From: an uncultured Caulobacterales bacterium
GTDB lineage: Bacteria; Pseudomonadota; Alphaproteobacteria; Caulobacterales; Caulobacteraceae
DNA: 64,000 nucleotides
Assembly (NCBI GenBank): GCA_903900155.1
Contig: CAIUMD010000046.1
Span: forward strand, 24,938-88,937
Reading direction: 5' to 3'
A program made the position numbers and the translations under genes. Shown here piece by piece: positions 33,405 to 42,021 of the stretch; position 1 is the first letter of the stretch, and every line of letters starts with the position of its first letter. The notes below the pieces were generated by a model. That model saw only the letters and a program-made list of their open reading frames with translations, did no database searches and had not been told where the DNA came from.

Positions 33405-35225
33405 ATGACCGCCCACCAGACCATCGAGAGCAAGGCTCCCGCTGACACCCCGATCTCTTCTCAAGAAGGGCGCGCCATGACCGGCGCCGAGATCGTGGTC
33501 CGCGGTCTCGTGGACCAGGGCGTCGAGGTGCTGTTCGGCTATCCGGGCGGCGCGGTCCTGCCGATCTATGACGCGCTGTTCCACGAGCCGCGCCTGCAGC
33601 ACATCCTGGTCCGCCACGAACAGGGCGCGACCCACGCCGCCGAAGGCTACGCCCGCAGCTCGGGCAAGCCGGGCGTCGTGCTGGTCACCTCCGGCCCCGG
33701 CGCGACCAACGCCATCACCGGCATCATGGACGCCCTGATGGACTCGATCCCGATGGTTGTCATCACCGGCCAGGTCCCCACGCACCTGATCGGCACCGAC
33801 GCCTTCCAGGAAGCCGACACGGTCGGCATGACCCGCTCGTGCACCAAGCACAACTACCTGGTCAAAGACGTCCGCGACCTGCCGCAGATCATCCACGAGG
33901 CCTTCAAGATCGCCACCACCGGACGTCCGGGTCCGGTGCTGATCGACATCCCCAAGGACGTCCAGTTCGCCAAGGGTGAGTATTTCGGCCCGACGGAAGT
34001 CGCCTCGAACCACGCCTATGCGCCCAAGACCAAGGGCGACGCGGGCCGCATCGCCGACGCGGCCAAGCTGATCGCCGGCGCCCGCCGTCCGATCTTCTAC
34101 ACCGGCGGCGGCGTCATCAATGCCGGCCCCAAGGCCAGCGAAACGCTGCGTGAGTTCCAGGCCCTGACCGGCGCGCCGGTCACCTCGACCCTGATGGGCC
34201 TGGGCGCGTTCCCGGCGGCCGATCCGGCTTGGCTGGGCATGCTGGGCATGCACGGCACGTTCGAGGCCAACAACGCCGTGCACGACTGCGACGTGATGAT
34301 CTGCGTCGGGGCCCGCTTCGACGACCGCGTCACCGGCCGCCTGGACGCCTTCTCGCCGGGCAGCAAGAAAATCCACATCGACATCGACGCCTCGTCGATC
34401 AACAAGAACGTCCGCGTCGACCTGCCGATCGTCGGCGACGCCGGCTCGGTGCTTGAGGACCTGATCGCCGCCTGGAAGGCCGGCGGCCATCAGCCCAATA
34501 AGGCGGCTCTTTCCGACTGGTGGGCCCAGATCGACCAATGGCGCGCGCGCCAGTGCCTGAACTACCGCCGCTCGGACACGGTCATCAAGCCGCAGTACGC
34601 CATCGAGCGCCTGTACGAGCTGACCAAGGACAAGGACGTCTACATCACGACCGAGGTCGGCCAGCACCAGATGTGGGCCGCGCAGTTCTTCCGCTTCGAG
34701 GAGCCGAACCGCTGGATGACCTCGGGGGGCCTCGGCACCATGGGCTACGGCCTGCCCGCCGCCCTGGGCGTGCAGCTGGCGCACCCCAAGAGCCTGGTCG
34801 TCGACATCGCCGGCGAGGCCTCGATCCAGATGTGCATCCAGGAGCTGTCGACCGCGATCCAGTTCGACCTACCGGTCAAGATCTTCATCCTGAACAACGA
34901 ATGGATGGGCATGGTGCGCCAGTGGCAGCAGCTGCTGCACGGCGAACGCTACAGCCACTCGTACTCCGACAGCCTGCCCGACTTCGTGAAGCTGGCCGAA
35001 GCCTACGGCGCCGTAGGCATCCGTTGCTCGGACCCGGCCGAGCTGGACGACAAGATCCTGGAGATGATCAACAGCGACAAGCCCGTGATCTTCGACTGCC
35101 GCGTCGAGAAGCACGAGAACTGCCTGCCGATGATCCCCTCGGGCAAGGCCCACAACGAGATGATCATGGGCGAGGTCGAGGACATCGGGAACGTCATCGG
35201 CGAGGACGGGGCCGGGTTGGTCTGA
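33405..35225 (+). CDS. ilvB: Acetolactate synthase large (catalytic) subunit
   Basis: A 606-residue ThDP-dependent enzyme that condenses two pyruvates, or pyruvate with 2-oxobutyrate, for Val/Leu/Ile synthesis. Residues are YPGGAVLP, the catalytic Glu72 in VRHEQGAT, and the FAD/central domain RFDDRVTGR. The ThDP/Mg2+ motif reads AGEASIQM where most homologues have GD(G/A)S. ATG 33478, behind AAGAAGGG, is an alternative start giving 582 residues. Expression is expected to be controlled by the leader attenuator. Confidence 0.93.
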   Translation: MTAHQTIESKAPADTPISSQEGRAMTGAEIVVRGLVDQGVEVLFGYPGGAVLPIYDALFHEPRLQHILVRHEQGATHAAEGYARSSGKPGVVLVTSGPGATNAITGIMDALMDSIPMVVITGQVPTHLIGTDAFQEADTVGMTRSCTKHNYLVKDVRDLPQIIHEAFKIATTGRPGPVLIDIPKDVQFAKGEYFGPTEVASNHAYAPKTKGDAGRIADAAKLIAGARRPIFYTGGGVINAGPKASETLREFQALTGAPVTSTLMGLGAFPAADPAWLGMLGMHGTFEANNAVHDCDVMICVGARFDDRVTGRLDAFSPGSKKIHIDIDASSINKNVRVDLPIVGDAGSVLEDLIAAWKAGGHQPNKAALSDWWAQIDQWRARQCLNYRRSDTVIKPQYAIERLYELTKDKDVYITTEVGQHQMWAAQFFRFEEPNRWMTSGGLGTMGYGLPAALGVQLAHPKSLVVDIAGEASIQMCIQELSTAIQFDLPVKIFILNNEWMGMVRQWQQLLHGERYSHSYSDSLPDFVKLAEAYGAVGIRCSDPAELDDKILEMINSDKPVIFDCRVEKHENCLPMIPSGKAHNEMIMGEVEDIGNVIGEDGAGLV

Positions 35226-35232
35226 TCAGCAC

Positions 35233-35365
35233 TGCGTCCTTCGAGGCCCTCCTCCGGAGGGCGCCTCAGGATGAGGAATGTGGGTGAAGGCTCAGTTTTT
35301 CCGCTTTTGTCATCCACCAACTCCCTCATCCTGAGGCGCCCGCGCAGCGGGCCTCGAAGGACGCA
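35233..35365. repeat. Interspersed palindrome, TGCGTCCTTCGAGGC family
   Basis: Left arm 35233-35276 and right arm 35324-35365 are near-perfect reverse complements (TGCGTCCTTCGAGGCCC against GGGCCTCGAAGGACGCA; CGCCTCAGGATGAGG against CCTCATCCTGAGGCG). It separates ilvB from the GIY-YIG gene inside the ilv operon, and ends 7 bp before the likely ancestral start of that gene. Confidence 0.8.
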
Positions 35366-35401
35366 GGGCCGATGTACGACGTTCAAAGCGCGTGAGTTTA
35401 C

Positions 35402-35716
35402 ATGCTGCGATGCCGGGATGGTTCCTACTATGTCGGCTCCCATCGCGGACCCGACGTTGGGGACAGGGTGTCAGAACATCAGGCAGGCCATGGTGGCGAC
35501 TACACGTCGGCCCGCCTTCCAGTAGAACTGGTCTGGTGTGAAGCGTTCCAATTCATCACCGATGCGATTGCCGCCGAACGTCGTATCAAAGGTTGGTCTC
35601 GCGCCAAGAAGGAAGCGATGATGCGCGGCGAATGGGACAAGCTCCCCTCGCTGTCTCGCCGTCGGGGCGGTAAGCCCAAGCCAGAAAACGAACCAGAAGT
35701 CAGAGCTCAGACATGA
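35402..35716 (+). CDS. GIY-YIG endonuclease-domain protein, likely N-terminally disrupted
   Basis: A 104-residue reading frame for the short UPF0213-type GIY-YIG nuclease: MLRCRDGSYYVG is the family's first strand plus YIG motif; RVSEHQAG and AAERRIKGWSRAKKEAM carry the conserved Arg, Glu and Lys. Upstream, the frame continues as MYDVQSA, then TGA (35393-35395), then VYMLRC. A TGG-to-TGA change in a WVYMLRC would explain this. From ATG 35402 the first Tyr of the GIY strand is lost, so the product may be inactive. Its stop overlaps the ilvN start (ATGA). Confidence 0.65.
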   Translation: MLRCRDGSYYVGSHRGPDVGDRVSEHQAGHGGDYTSARLPVELVWCEAFQFITDAIAAERRIKGWSRAKKEAMMRGEWDKLPSLSRRRGGKPKPENEPEVRAQT

Positions 35717-36270
35717 CCGCCAACGTCCAACCCGCTCCCGCCTCGGCCTACGACCTTAGCCCCACGGGCCAGATCGAGCAGACCGCCACCTTCGCGCTGC
35801 TCGTCGACAACGAGCCCGGCGTGCTGCATCGCGTGGTCGGCCTGTTCGCCGCGCGGGGCTACAATATCGAGAGCCTCACGGTCGCCGAGACCGACCGCAA
35901 GGCCCACACCAGCCGCATCACGGTGGTGACGCGCGGCACCCGCCAGGTGCTGGACCAGATCGAGGCCCAGCTGAACAAGGTGGTCAACGTCCGCCGCGTG
36001 CACGACGTGACCCGCGACCCCAACGGCGTCGAGCGCGAGTTGGCCCTGGTCAAGGTGCGCGGCTCGGGCGTCGACCGCGTCGAGGCCTTGCGCATCGCCG
36101 AGATCTTCCGCGCCAAGCCGGTCGACACCACGCTGGAAAGCTTCGTGTTCGAAATCTCGGGCGCGCCGTCCAAGATCGACAAGTTCCTGGACCTGATGCG
36201 CCCCCTGGGCCTGGTGGAACTTTCGCGCACGGGCGTCCTTTCCATCGAGCGGGGCGTCGAAGGGATGTAG
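35713..36270 (+). CDS. ilvN: Acetolactate synthase small (regulatory) subunit
   Basis: A 185-residue regulatory subunit. The ACT domain begins near residue 24 (FALLVDNEPGVLHRVVGLFAARGYNIESL read in segments), followed by the C-terminal ALS_ss domain. It binds valine and modulates IlvB. Its ATG overlaps the GIY-YIG stop, and a 3-bp gap leads to the next unknown gene, so the unit ilvB-GIY-YIG-ilvN-(36274) is probably one transcript. Length is typical of IlvH/IlvN of alphaproteobacteria. Confidence 0.92.
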   Translation: MTANVQPAPASAYDLSPTGQIEQTATFALLVDNEPGVLHRVVGLFAARGYNIESLTVAETDRKAHTSRITVVTRGTRQVLDQIEAQLNKVVNVRRVHDVTRDPNGVERELALVKVRGSGVDRVEALRIAEIFRAKPVDTTLESFVFEISGAPSKIDKFLDLMRPLGLVELSRTGVLSIERGVEGM

Positions 36271-36273
36271 GCG

Positions 36274-37110
36274 ATGAGCGGGCTGACAGGACTGATCGCG
36301 GGGCTGGCCCTCGCCGCCGTCCAGCAAGGCCCGCCACCGGCGCCCTACCCTGACCCGGCGACCTGGTGGTCGCCTGAGGTTCCCCGCCCATCGTCCGAGC
36401 TGGAGCCGCTCTACAACCGCCGGCTCGGCCGAGACGAGCGTCCCGTCCCGATCGATAACGGCGTCGAGCCTCTGCTCTACCGCCTGTGGGGCCTGCAACC
36501 GCTGCAGAGCCAGATCGTCAAGCGTGGCGAGCTAATCCTGGAGGTCTGGGCCAGGCCTGCGCGCGGCGTTCGCCAGGCGATGGTCCGCGTCACCCTGCGC
36601 CGCGACGGCCGCGCCTTCGTCCAGGCCCGCGCGGGACTGGGCTGCTGCACGCCCGAGATCGGCCGCCGCGTCGACATCAACGCCGAGCTCGCGCAGCCCC
36701 AGATAACGCCGCTGAAGGCCCTGCCCGCCGATCCGGCCTGGGGCCAGCCGCGCTCGGTCATCGTCGACTATGGCGGCGGGGCGGTGTCGGCCCTGTGCGT
36801 CGACGGCGTCTCGTGGGACGTCACCCTGCTGGTCCCCGGCCAGGCCCGCCACCTGCGCCGCGCCTGCGACGACGCCGAGGTCGGTTCGGTCGCCCGCATC
36901 CTGTCCGCCGCCCTGGGCGCCGCCGCCGGCCGCGATCCGCGCTTCGACGCCGTGCTGCCCCGGGGCGCCGACTTCTCGCGACAGCAACGCGCCTATGACG
37001 ACCTCGTCTCCGGCGGCGGCGTGCTCAAGGCCGGGGAGTCGAACCCTCCGCAGCCGACCGCCGTGCCCGTCGCACCGGACAATGCGCCGGAACAGCCATC
37101 GCTTGAGTAG
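36274..37110 (+). CDS. Hypothetical protein downstream of ilvN
   Basis: A 278-residue protein that starts 3 bp after ilvN, likely in the same operon. A weak signal-like N terminus (MSGLTGLIAGLALAAVQQGPPPAPY) precedes a Pro-rich linker. Residues about 45-210 look like a beta-rich domain with Cys pair GCCTPE and DRR/VRVTLRRDGRAF strands. No family is recognised. The C-terminal 25 residues are Pro/Gln-rich and disordered. Probably periplasmic; no link to branched-chain synthesis is evident except position. Confidence 0.65.
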   Translation: MSGLTGLIAGLALAAVQQGPPPAPYPDPATWWSPEVPRPSSELEPLYNRRLGRDERPVPIDNGVEPLLYRLWGLQPLQSQIVKRGELILEVWARPARGVRQAMVRVTLRRDGRAFVQARAGLGCCTPEIGRRVDINAELAQPQITPLKALPADPAWGQPRSVIVDYGGGAVSALCVDGVSWDVTLLVPGQARHLRRACDDAEVGSVARILSAALGAAAGRDPRFDAVLPRGADFSRQQRAYDDLVSGGGVLKAGESNPPQPTAVPVAPDNAPEQPSLE

Positions 37111-37186
37111 CGATGTGATACAACTCACAGCTTTACTGAAGTAACGGCGTTATCGCTCCCCCATCAACGATCCTGGGAGGGACGCC

Positions 37187-38029
37187 ATGACCACGCTCAC
37201 CGCCTACGCGTTCAAGACCGCTTTCGTCATCGCCCTGGGCGCGGCCTCCGCCGCCCTGGCCCAGGCGCCTCAGATCGCCACCGTGCCGGCCAACAGCAAT
37301 CCGCCCGTACCGGCGGGACTGAAGGTCACCTGCACGCCCAATCCGAACACCGGCGCGCCCAGCCCGACCTGCCCGATCATCCAGTACAATGGGGTCACGA
37401 CCTGGGCGTACAGCTTTATCGACAACCGCGTGTCATATGGGATCGTCAGCTACGACGCCGGCGGCAACGTGCTGCGCAATGTCGAGTATCCGGGCGCGCG
37501 CTACGTCTACAAGATGACGGTCGATCCCAACGCCCAGACCGTCAGCGTCTGGGGCCAGAGCAACGCCAAGGTCGACGTCGCCTGGCGTGACCTGCCCGGC
37601 GTCAGCACCGGCCCAGTCTATACTTGGACGTCCACCGCCACGCCGCCCGCGAACGTCGTGCGAAGCCCCACCGCGCCACAAGTCCCTGTGTGCCGCGGGA
37701 TCGGCCCCTACAACGGTCTCTGGGCCGGCTGGTGGGACGGTTCGGCCTGCAACGGCAGCTACGGCGGCAACCGGATGGCCGCGACCCAGAACGTCCAGTT
37801 TCTGACCCTGGTCTCGGGCTCGCCCAACTGGGTCGCCGGTCGGGCCGGCAACCAGTTCAACCCGCTGCCGCCCAACACGATCAACGCCGGCAAGACCTAC
37901 AGCGGCTACGATCAGCTGGTATGCGCCTATATGGGCTTGGCCGGCTGGATCTATTCCAACACCTGCGAAGTAAACGGCTCGGTCCAGGGCGCCAACATCC
38001 CATACGTGCTGACCGGCACGGTGCGGTAG
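37187..38029 (+). CDS. Secreted hypothetical protein, beta-rich
   Basis: A 280-residue exported protein. The signal peptide is MTTLTAYAFKTAFVIALGAASAALA, with cleavage near residue 25. The mature protein is rich in Tyr, Asn, Gly, Thr and Trp, a composition of extracellular beta proteins. It has five or six Cys, pairing likely TCTPN/TCPII and PVCRGIG/SACNGS/LVCAYM/NTCEVN. GGGAGG lies 6-7 bp before ATG 37187. No known domain assigned; carbohydrate binding or adhesion are possible but not supported by a motif. Confidence 0.6.
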   Translation: MTTLTAYAFKTAFVIALGAASAALAQAPQIATVPANSNPPVPAGLKVTCTPNPNTGAPSPTCPIIQYNGVTTWAYSFIDNRVSYGIVSYDAGGNVLRNVEYPGARYVYKMTVDPNAQTVSVWGQSNAKVDVAWRDLPGVSTGPVYTWTSTATPPANVVRSPTAPQVPVCRGIGPYNGLWAGWWDGSACNGSYGGNRMAATQNVQFLTLVSGSPNWVAGRAGNQFNPLPPNTINAGKTYSGYDQLVCAYMGLAGWIYSNTCEVNGSVQGANIPYVLTGTVR

Positions 38030-38035
38030 TGGCCG

Positions 38036-38944
<909 letters not shown>

Positions 38945-39130
38945 GGAATTTCCTTGTTGGAACGAGACTATTTGTATGCCTTGCACGATCCTCCGTCACG
39001 CGACGGCGTTCGGTTCTGGATGATCATGCAATCATGTCGGAGCATCGATCTACCGGCTGGACGCCCCGGCGCCTCATAGTGGCCTCGTTCCGCTTCCCAA
39101 CGCGGCCAACCCCAAAATCAGAGCTCTGCG

Positions 39131-39286
39131 ATGAGACGCTACACGCCCCGACGCGGCGTGACGGCTCCGCGCTGGTTCGTCGCCGCCCTGCTGGGCGGGA
39201 CGGCCGCGCTGACGGCCGCCACCGCCGCGCTCCCGACCTCTACGTCCGCCCCCGCCGCCCAACAGACCTGGAGCATCGCCCGATGA
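39131..39286 (+). CDS. Small predicted membrane or exported peptide
   Basis: A 51-residue reading frame with a basic start (MRRYTPRRGV), one hydrophobic stretch (WFVAALLGGTAALTAATAA) and a polar tail. It is a Sec-like signal or a single-pass membrane peptide. Its stop overlaps the start of the following Atu4866-like gene (ATGA at 39283-39286), a strong sign of a translated gene. It diverges from the AraC regulator. No family is recognised. Confidence 0.5.
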   Translation: MRRYTPRRGVTAPRWFVAALLGGTAALTAATAALPTSTSAPAAQQTWSIAR

Positions 39287-39522
39287 TGATGTCCGCCATT
39301 GTTCCCCATATCCCGGTCGCCGGCGTCTGGACCTCGCCCGACGGCCACATCTCGCTGGAGCTGCGCGCCGACGGGCGGTTCATCGAGACCCATGACGATT
39401 TCCCCGACGTCTTCACCGGCGTCTATGTGCTGGTCGGCGAACGGCTGAAACTGTTCGAGGATCGCGGCGCGGTGATCAGCGGCACGCTGGTGGATGGCCG
39501 CCTAAGCCTGGGGACAGCCTAG
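39283..39522 (+). CDS. Atu4866-like small protein
   Basis: A 79-residue soluble protein; VAGVWTSPDGHISLELRADGRFIE and VYVLVGERLKLFEDRGAVISGTL resemble the small beta-fold family named after Agrobacterium Atu4866. Starts at ATG 39283 overlapping the preceding peptide gene, or at either of the next two Met codons. Followed 15 bp later by ssrA. AraC neighbours are common for this family, which fits the layout. The biochemical role is unknown. Confidence 0.6.
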   Translation: MMMSAIVPHIPVAGVWTSPDGHISLELRADGRFIETHDDFPDVFTGVYVLVGERLKLFEDRGAVISGTLVDGRLSLGTA

Positions 39523-39537
39523 CCCCGCCCTTCCCTT

Positions 39538-39862
39538 GGGGGGACGAACCCCCTATATTGGATCCGTCCGGCTTCGGCCGAACTATGGGGATAAACGCGC
39601 ACGTAATAAGCGGACTGGACCCGGGTGCGATTCCCGGCGGCTCCACCAATCTCTCCCAAGTTATCATGGGACTGCATGGGGCCGATCAGCATCGACAGAC
39701 GTGTAAAGGTGTCTGCTTTCTCTCGGCTTGATCCACCGTTTCGGGTCATTTTTCTAAATGCGAACGATAACTTCGCTGAAGAGTTCGCTGTCGCCGCGTA
39801 ATGCGGTGCTGGTGAATTCGACCTTTAAGTCCTAGGGGTTCAGATCCCTAGGCGGGGCCCGG
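39538..39862 (+). ncRNA. ssrA: Permuted two-piece tmRNA (SsrA)
   Basis: This gene makes the tmRNA that rescues stalled ribosomes and tags the nascent chain for proteolysis. The gene is circularly permuted, as in other alphaproteobacteria. The acceptor piece comes first and ends GGCTCC-ACCA (39648) after a T-arm CCCGGG/CCCGG. The coding piece starts near 39678 with GGGGCCG, which pairs with CGGCTCC of the acceptor piece to rebuild the tRNA stem. The tag frame 39760-39801 is GCG AAC GAT AAC through GCC GCG TAA, encoding ANDNFAEEFAVAA. The ends are approximate. sspB follows downstream. Confidence 0.95.
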
Positions 39863-39863
39863 A

Positions 39864-39965
39864 GGGAGCCTGCCAACAGAATCCCTCCACCTCCATCTGC
39901 ACTTGCCGAGGCTCCTCCTTCTTTTGCTTGAAGGGTGTGGGAGCCTGCCAACAGAATCCCTCCAC
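39864..39965. repeat. Tandem-like 27-bp direct repeats downstream of ssrA
   Basis: GGGAGCCTGCCAACAGAATC plus CCTCCAC occurs identically at 39864-39890 and at 39939-39965, a 75-bp period. Each copy can fold as a GGGA/TCCC stem with GCCTGCCAACAGAA as the loop. Both lie between ssrA and sspB and do not code for protein. They are probably short mobile palindromes. Confidence 0.75.
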
Positions 39966-39980
39966 TTTCCTTAGAATCTG

Positions 39981-40097
39981 CCATCCCGGCCCAGGGTCGC
40001 GAAGCGATCCTGCCGAGCCGGGACCACCGCAAGCCAGACCGCAAACGGTTGCGCTCCCTGCGGTCCCGAATCTTCGCTGCGCTACGTCCGGGATGAC
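39981..40097. repeat. Interspersed palindrome, CCATCCCGG..CCGGGATGA family
   Basis: The left arm starts CCATCCCGGC and the right arm ends CCGGGATGAC; inner parts pair as CGAAGCGATCC and TCTTCGCTGCG with imperfections. It is a variant of the palindrome at 53886-53993 and resembles the CGTCATCCCG class at 13101. It completes the non-coding ssrA-sspB gap, in which I see no further gene. Confidence 0.65.
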
Positions 40098-40174
40098 AAA
40101 CGACCCGCTTTGCGCGAGGCCTCTGACGCGCTACCTTCCGGGCTTCGTTTTCAGTTGAAGTACCCAACCCGCGC

Positions 40175-40654
40175 ATGTCCCAGACCCAACCGCCCGAAGA
40201 CCTCATGCAGTACGAGGCCATGGCCCAGGACGCCCTGCGCGGCGTGGTCAAGGCGGCCCTGAAGAAGGCCGCCGCGCCCGGCGGCCTGCCCGAGCCGCAC
40301 CATCTGTATATCACCTTCAAGACCAAGGCGGCCGGCGTTTCGGGCCCGCAAGACCTGCTGGGCAAGTACCCGGACGAGATGACCATCGTCCTGCAGCACC
40401 AGTACTGGGACCTGGCGCCGGGCGAGACCTTCTTCTCGGTCACGCTGAAGTTCGGCGGCCAGCCCAAGCGCCTGTCGGTGCCCTATGCGGCCCTGACCCG
40501 CTTCTACGACCCCTCGGTGCAGTTCGCCCTGCAGTTCACCGCTCCGGACGTCATCGAGGACGAGCCCGAGCCGGAACCCGAAGCCGAAGCCCCCGCGCCC
40601 AGCGGCGATGAGGGCCCCAAGATCGTTTCCCTGGACCAGTTCCGGAAGAAATGA
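40175..40654 (+). CDS. sspB: SspB, ClpXP adaptor for SsrA-tagged proteins (alpha type)
   Basis: A 159-residue cytoplasmic adaptor. The N-terminal substrate-binding domain (about 10-125; HHLYITFKTKA, LQHQYWDL, FSVTLKFGGQPKRLSVPY) matches SspB of alphaproteobacteria; an acidic Pro/Glu linker (about 128-145) leads to a C-terminal ClpX-binding tail, PKIVSLDQFRKK. It binds SsrA-tagged proteins and hands them to ClpXP. It sits 0.3 kb downstream of ssrA, so tag and adaptor are physically linked. Length and tail are normal for the family. Confidence 0.92.
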   Translation: MSQTQPPEDLMQYEAMAQDALRGVVKAALKKAAAPGGLPEPHHLYITFKTKAAGVSGPQDLLGKYPDEMTIVLQHQYWDLAPGETFFSVTLKFGGQPKRLSVPYAALTRFYDPSVQFALQFTAPDVIEDEPEPEPEAEAPAPSGDEGPKIVSLDQFRKK

Positions 40655-40667
40655 GCGCCTGTAAGCC

Positions 40668-41141
40668 ATGAGCGATGTGGCCTCGGACGCTCCGCAGACC
40701 CTGAGCGACGAGGCGATCCTCGCGCGCTTTCACGCGTCCAAGAGCCAGCCGACCGGATCCCAGACCCTGGGCTTCGAACTGCTGGCTGTGCGTCAGGCCG
40801 ATCGTGAGGTCGAGGTCGGTTTCACGGCGCGCGCCGAGCTGCTCTGCAACCCGATGGGGCAGATCCAGGGCGGTTTCGTCTGCGCCATGCTGGACGAGTG
40901 CATGTCGGTGGCCGGCATGATCACTTCGGGCATGACCCATGTCGTACCCACTCTCGAGATGAAGACCAGCTTCCTGCGGCCGGCCATGCCCGGCGCCCTG
41001 CGCGGCGTCGGCCGCGTGGTGAAGTGGGGCCGCACGGTCTGCTTCATGGAAGGCGAGCTCTACGACGGCGAAGGCCGGCTGTTGGCCAAGTCGACCGGCA
41101 CGGCGATCCCTACGCCCTTCGCCAACTTCAAGAAGAAGTAG
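40668..41141 (+). CDS. PaaI-family thioesterase (hotdog fold)
   Basis: A 157-residue hotdog protein. PMGQIQGGFVCAMLDECMSVAG is in the position of the HGG motif but lacks the His (IQGG); the catalytic Asp (LDE) is retained. It should hydrolyse an acyl-CoA ester. ATG 40668 follows the sspB stop by 13 bp and is probably cotranscribed. The next gene, a C13 peptidase, begins 27 bp on. Confidence 0.75.
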   Translation: MSDVASDAPQTLSDEAILARFHASKSQPTGSQTLGFELLAVRQADREVEVGFTARAELLCNPMGQIQGGFVCAMLDECMSVAGMITSGMTHVVPTLEMKTSFLRPAMPGALRGVGRVVKWGRTVCFMEGELYDGEGRLLAKSTGTAIPTPFANFKKK

Positions 41142-41168
41142 GCCTTCTTTCTAGAAAGGGATTTGGTG

Positions 41169-41942
41169 ATGCGGGGAGCAGCGGCGGTCATCGGACTTCT
41201 GGCCCTGCTCTTCGCGCCGATGCAGCCTGCTCGCGCGGCCGGCCCGTTCTCGAACTGGACCGCCGTGGTGGTGGCTGGGGACTTCCACGCCCATTCCGGC
41301 GGGCCGACCGAGGCCTTCGACAACGCCCGCCGCGACGTCTCACGCGCCCTGGTCGACCTGGGCTTCGAGAAGGACGCCGTCCAGCAGTTCTCGGTGCGCC
41401 CGCAGCGCTATCCCGCCGACTCGCCGGGCCGGTCCGAGGCGCGGACCATCTATGACGCCCTGCGGACCCGGGCCGAGACCGCCAAGGCCGGTTGCCTGTT
41501 CTACATCAGCACGCACGGCAGTCCCGAGGGCGTGATTCTGGGTGAGCAGATGCTGCGTCCGCACCTGTTGGCCGCCATGCTGGACGACGCCTGCCCCGAC
41601 CGGCCCAGCGTGGTGGTGATCTCCGCCTGTTTTTCGGGCGTGTTCATCCAGCCTCTGCAGAAGGGAGACCGGCTGATCCTGACCGCCGCCCGCCCCGACC
41701 GCGCCTCGTTCGGCTGCGGCGAGGACGACAAATATCCGTATTTCGACGACTGCTTCCTGGCCACAGCCCCCAGCGCGCGGGACTTCGCGACCCTGGGCGC
41801 GGGCGTGCAGGCCTGCGTGGCCCGCCGCGAAAAGGACACCGGGACCGAGCCCGCCTCCGAGCCTCAGGTCTGGATTGGCCCGGCCCTTCGCCCGATGCTG
41901 CCGCTCTACGCATTCAACCGAAGCAAATCGAAGACACCGTGA
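41169..41942 (+). CDS. Exported C13 (legumain-type) cysteine peptidase-like protein
   Basis: A 257-residue protein with a signal peptide (MRGAAAVIGLLALLFAPMQPARA). The clan CD dyad is visible: His in FYISTHGSPEG (near 116) and Cys in VVISACFSGVF (near 155), each after a hydrophobic strand, as in legumain and caspases. It would cleave after Asn or Asp in the periplasm; target unknown. ATG 41169 has AAAGGGA upstream; GTG 41166 and TTG 41163 are in-frame alternatives. Downstream of the thioesterase by 27 bp. Confidence 0.8.
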   Translation: MRGAAAVIGLLALLFAPMQPARAAGPFSNWTAVVVAGDFHAHSGGPTEAFDNARRDVSRALVDLGFEKDAVQQFSVRPQRYPADSPGRSEARTIYDALRTRAETAKAGCLFYISTHGSPEGVILGEQMLRPHLLAAMLDDACPDRPSVVVISACFSGVFIQPLQKGDRLILTAARPDRASFGCGEDDKYPYFDDCFLATAPSARDFATLGAGVQACVARREKDTGTEPASEPQVWIGPALRPMLPLYAFNRSKSKTP

Positions 41943-42021
41943 CCGGTGATCGGGTTTGACCCTGGCGATCAGCGCGTTACACCAAGTCTTGGAAGTTTCC
42001 GCTTCGACCTAGGGGACATCG

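Noticed and set aside
39538..39648. A tRNA gene near 39.6 kb suggested by the T-arm and ACCA end
   Set aside because: No anticodon arm or 5' acceptor strand precedes it; it is the acceptor piece of the permuted tmRNA gene.
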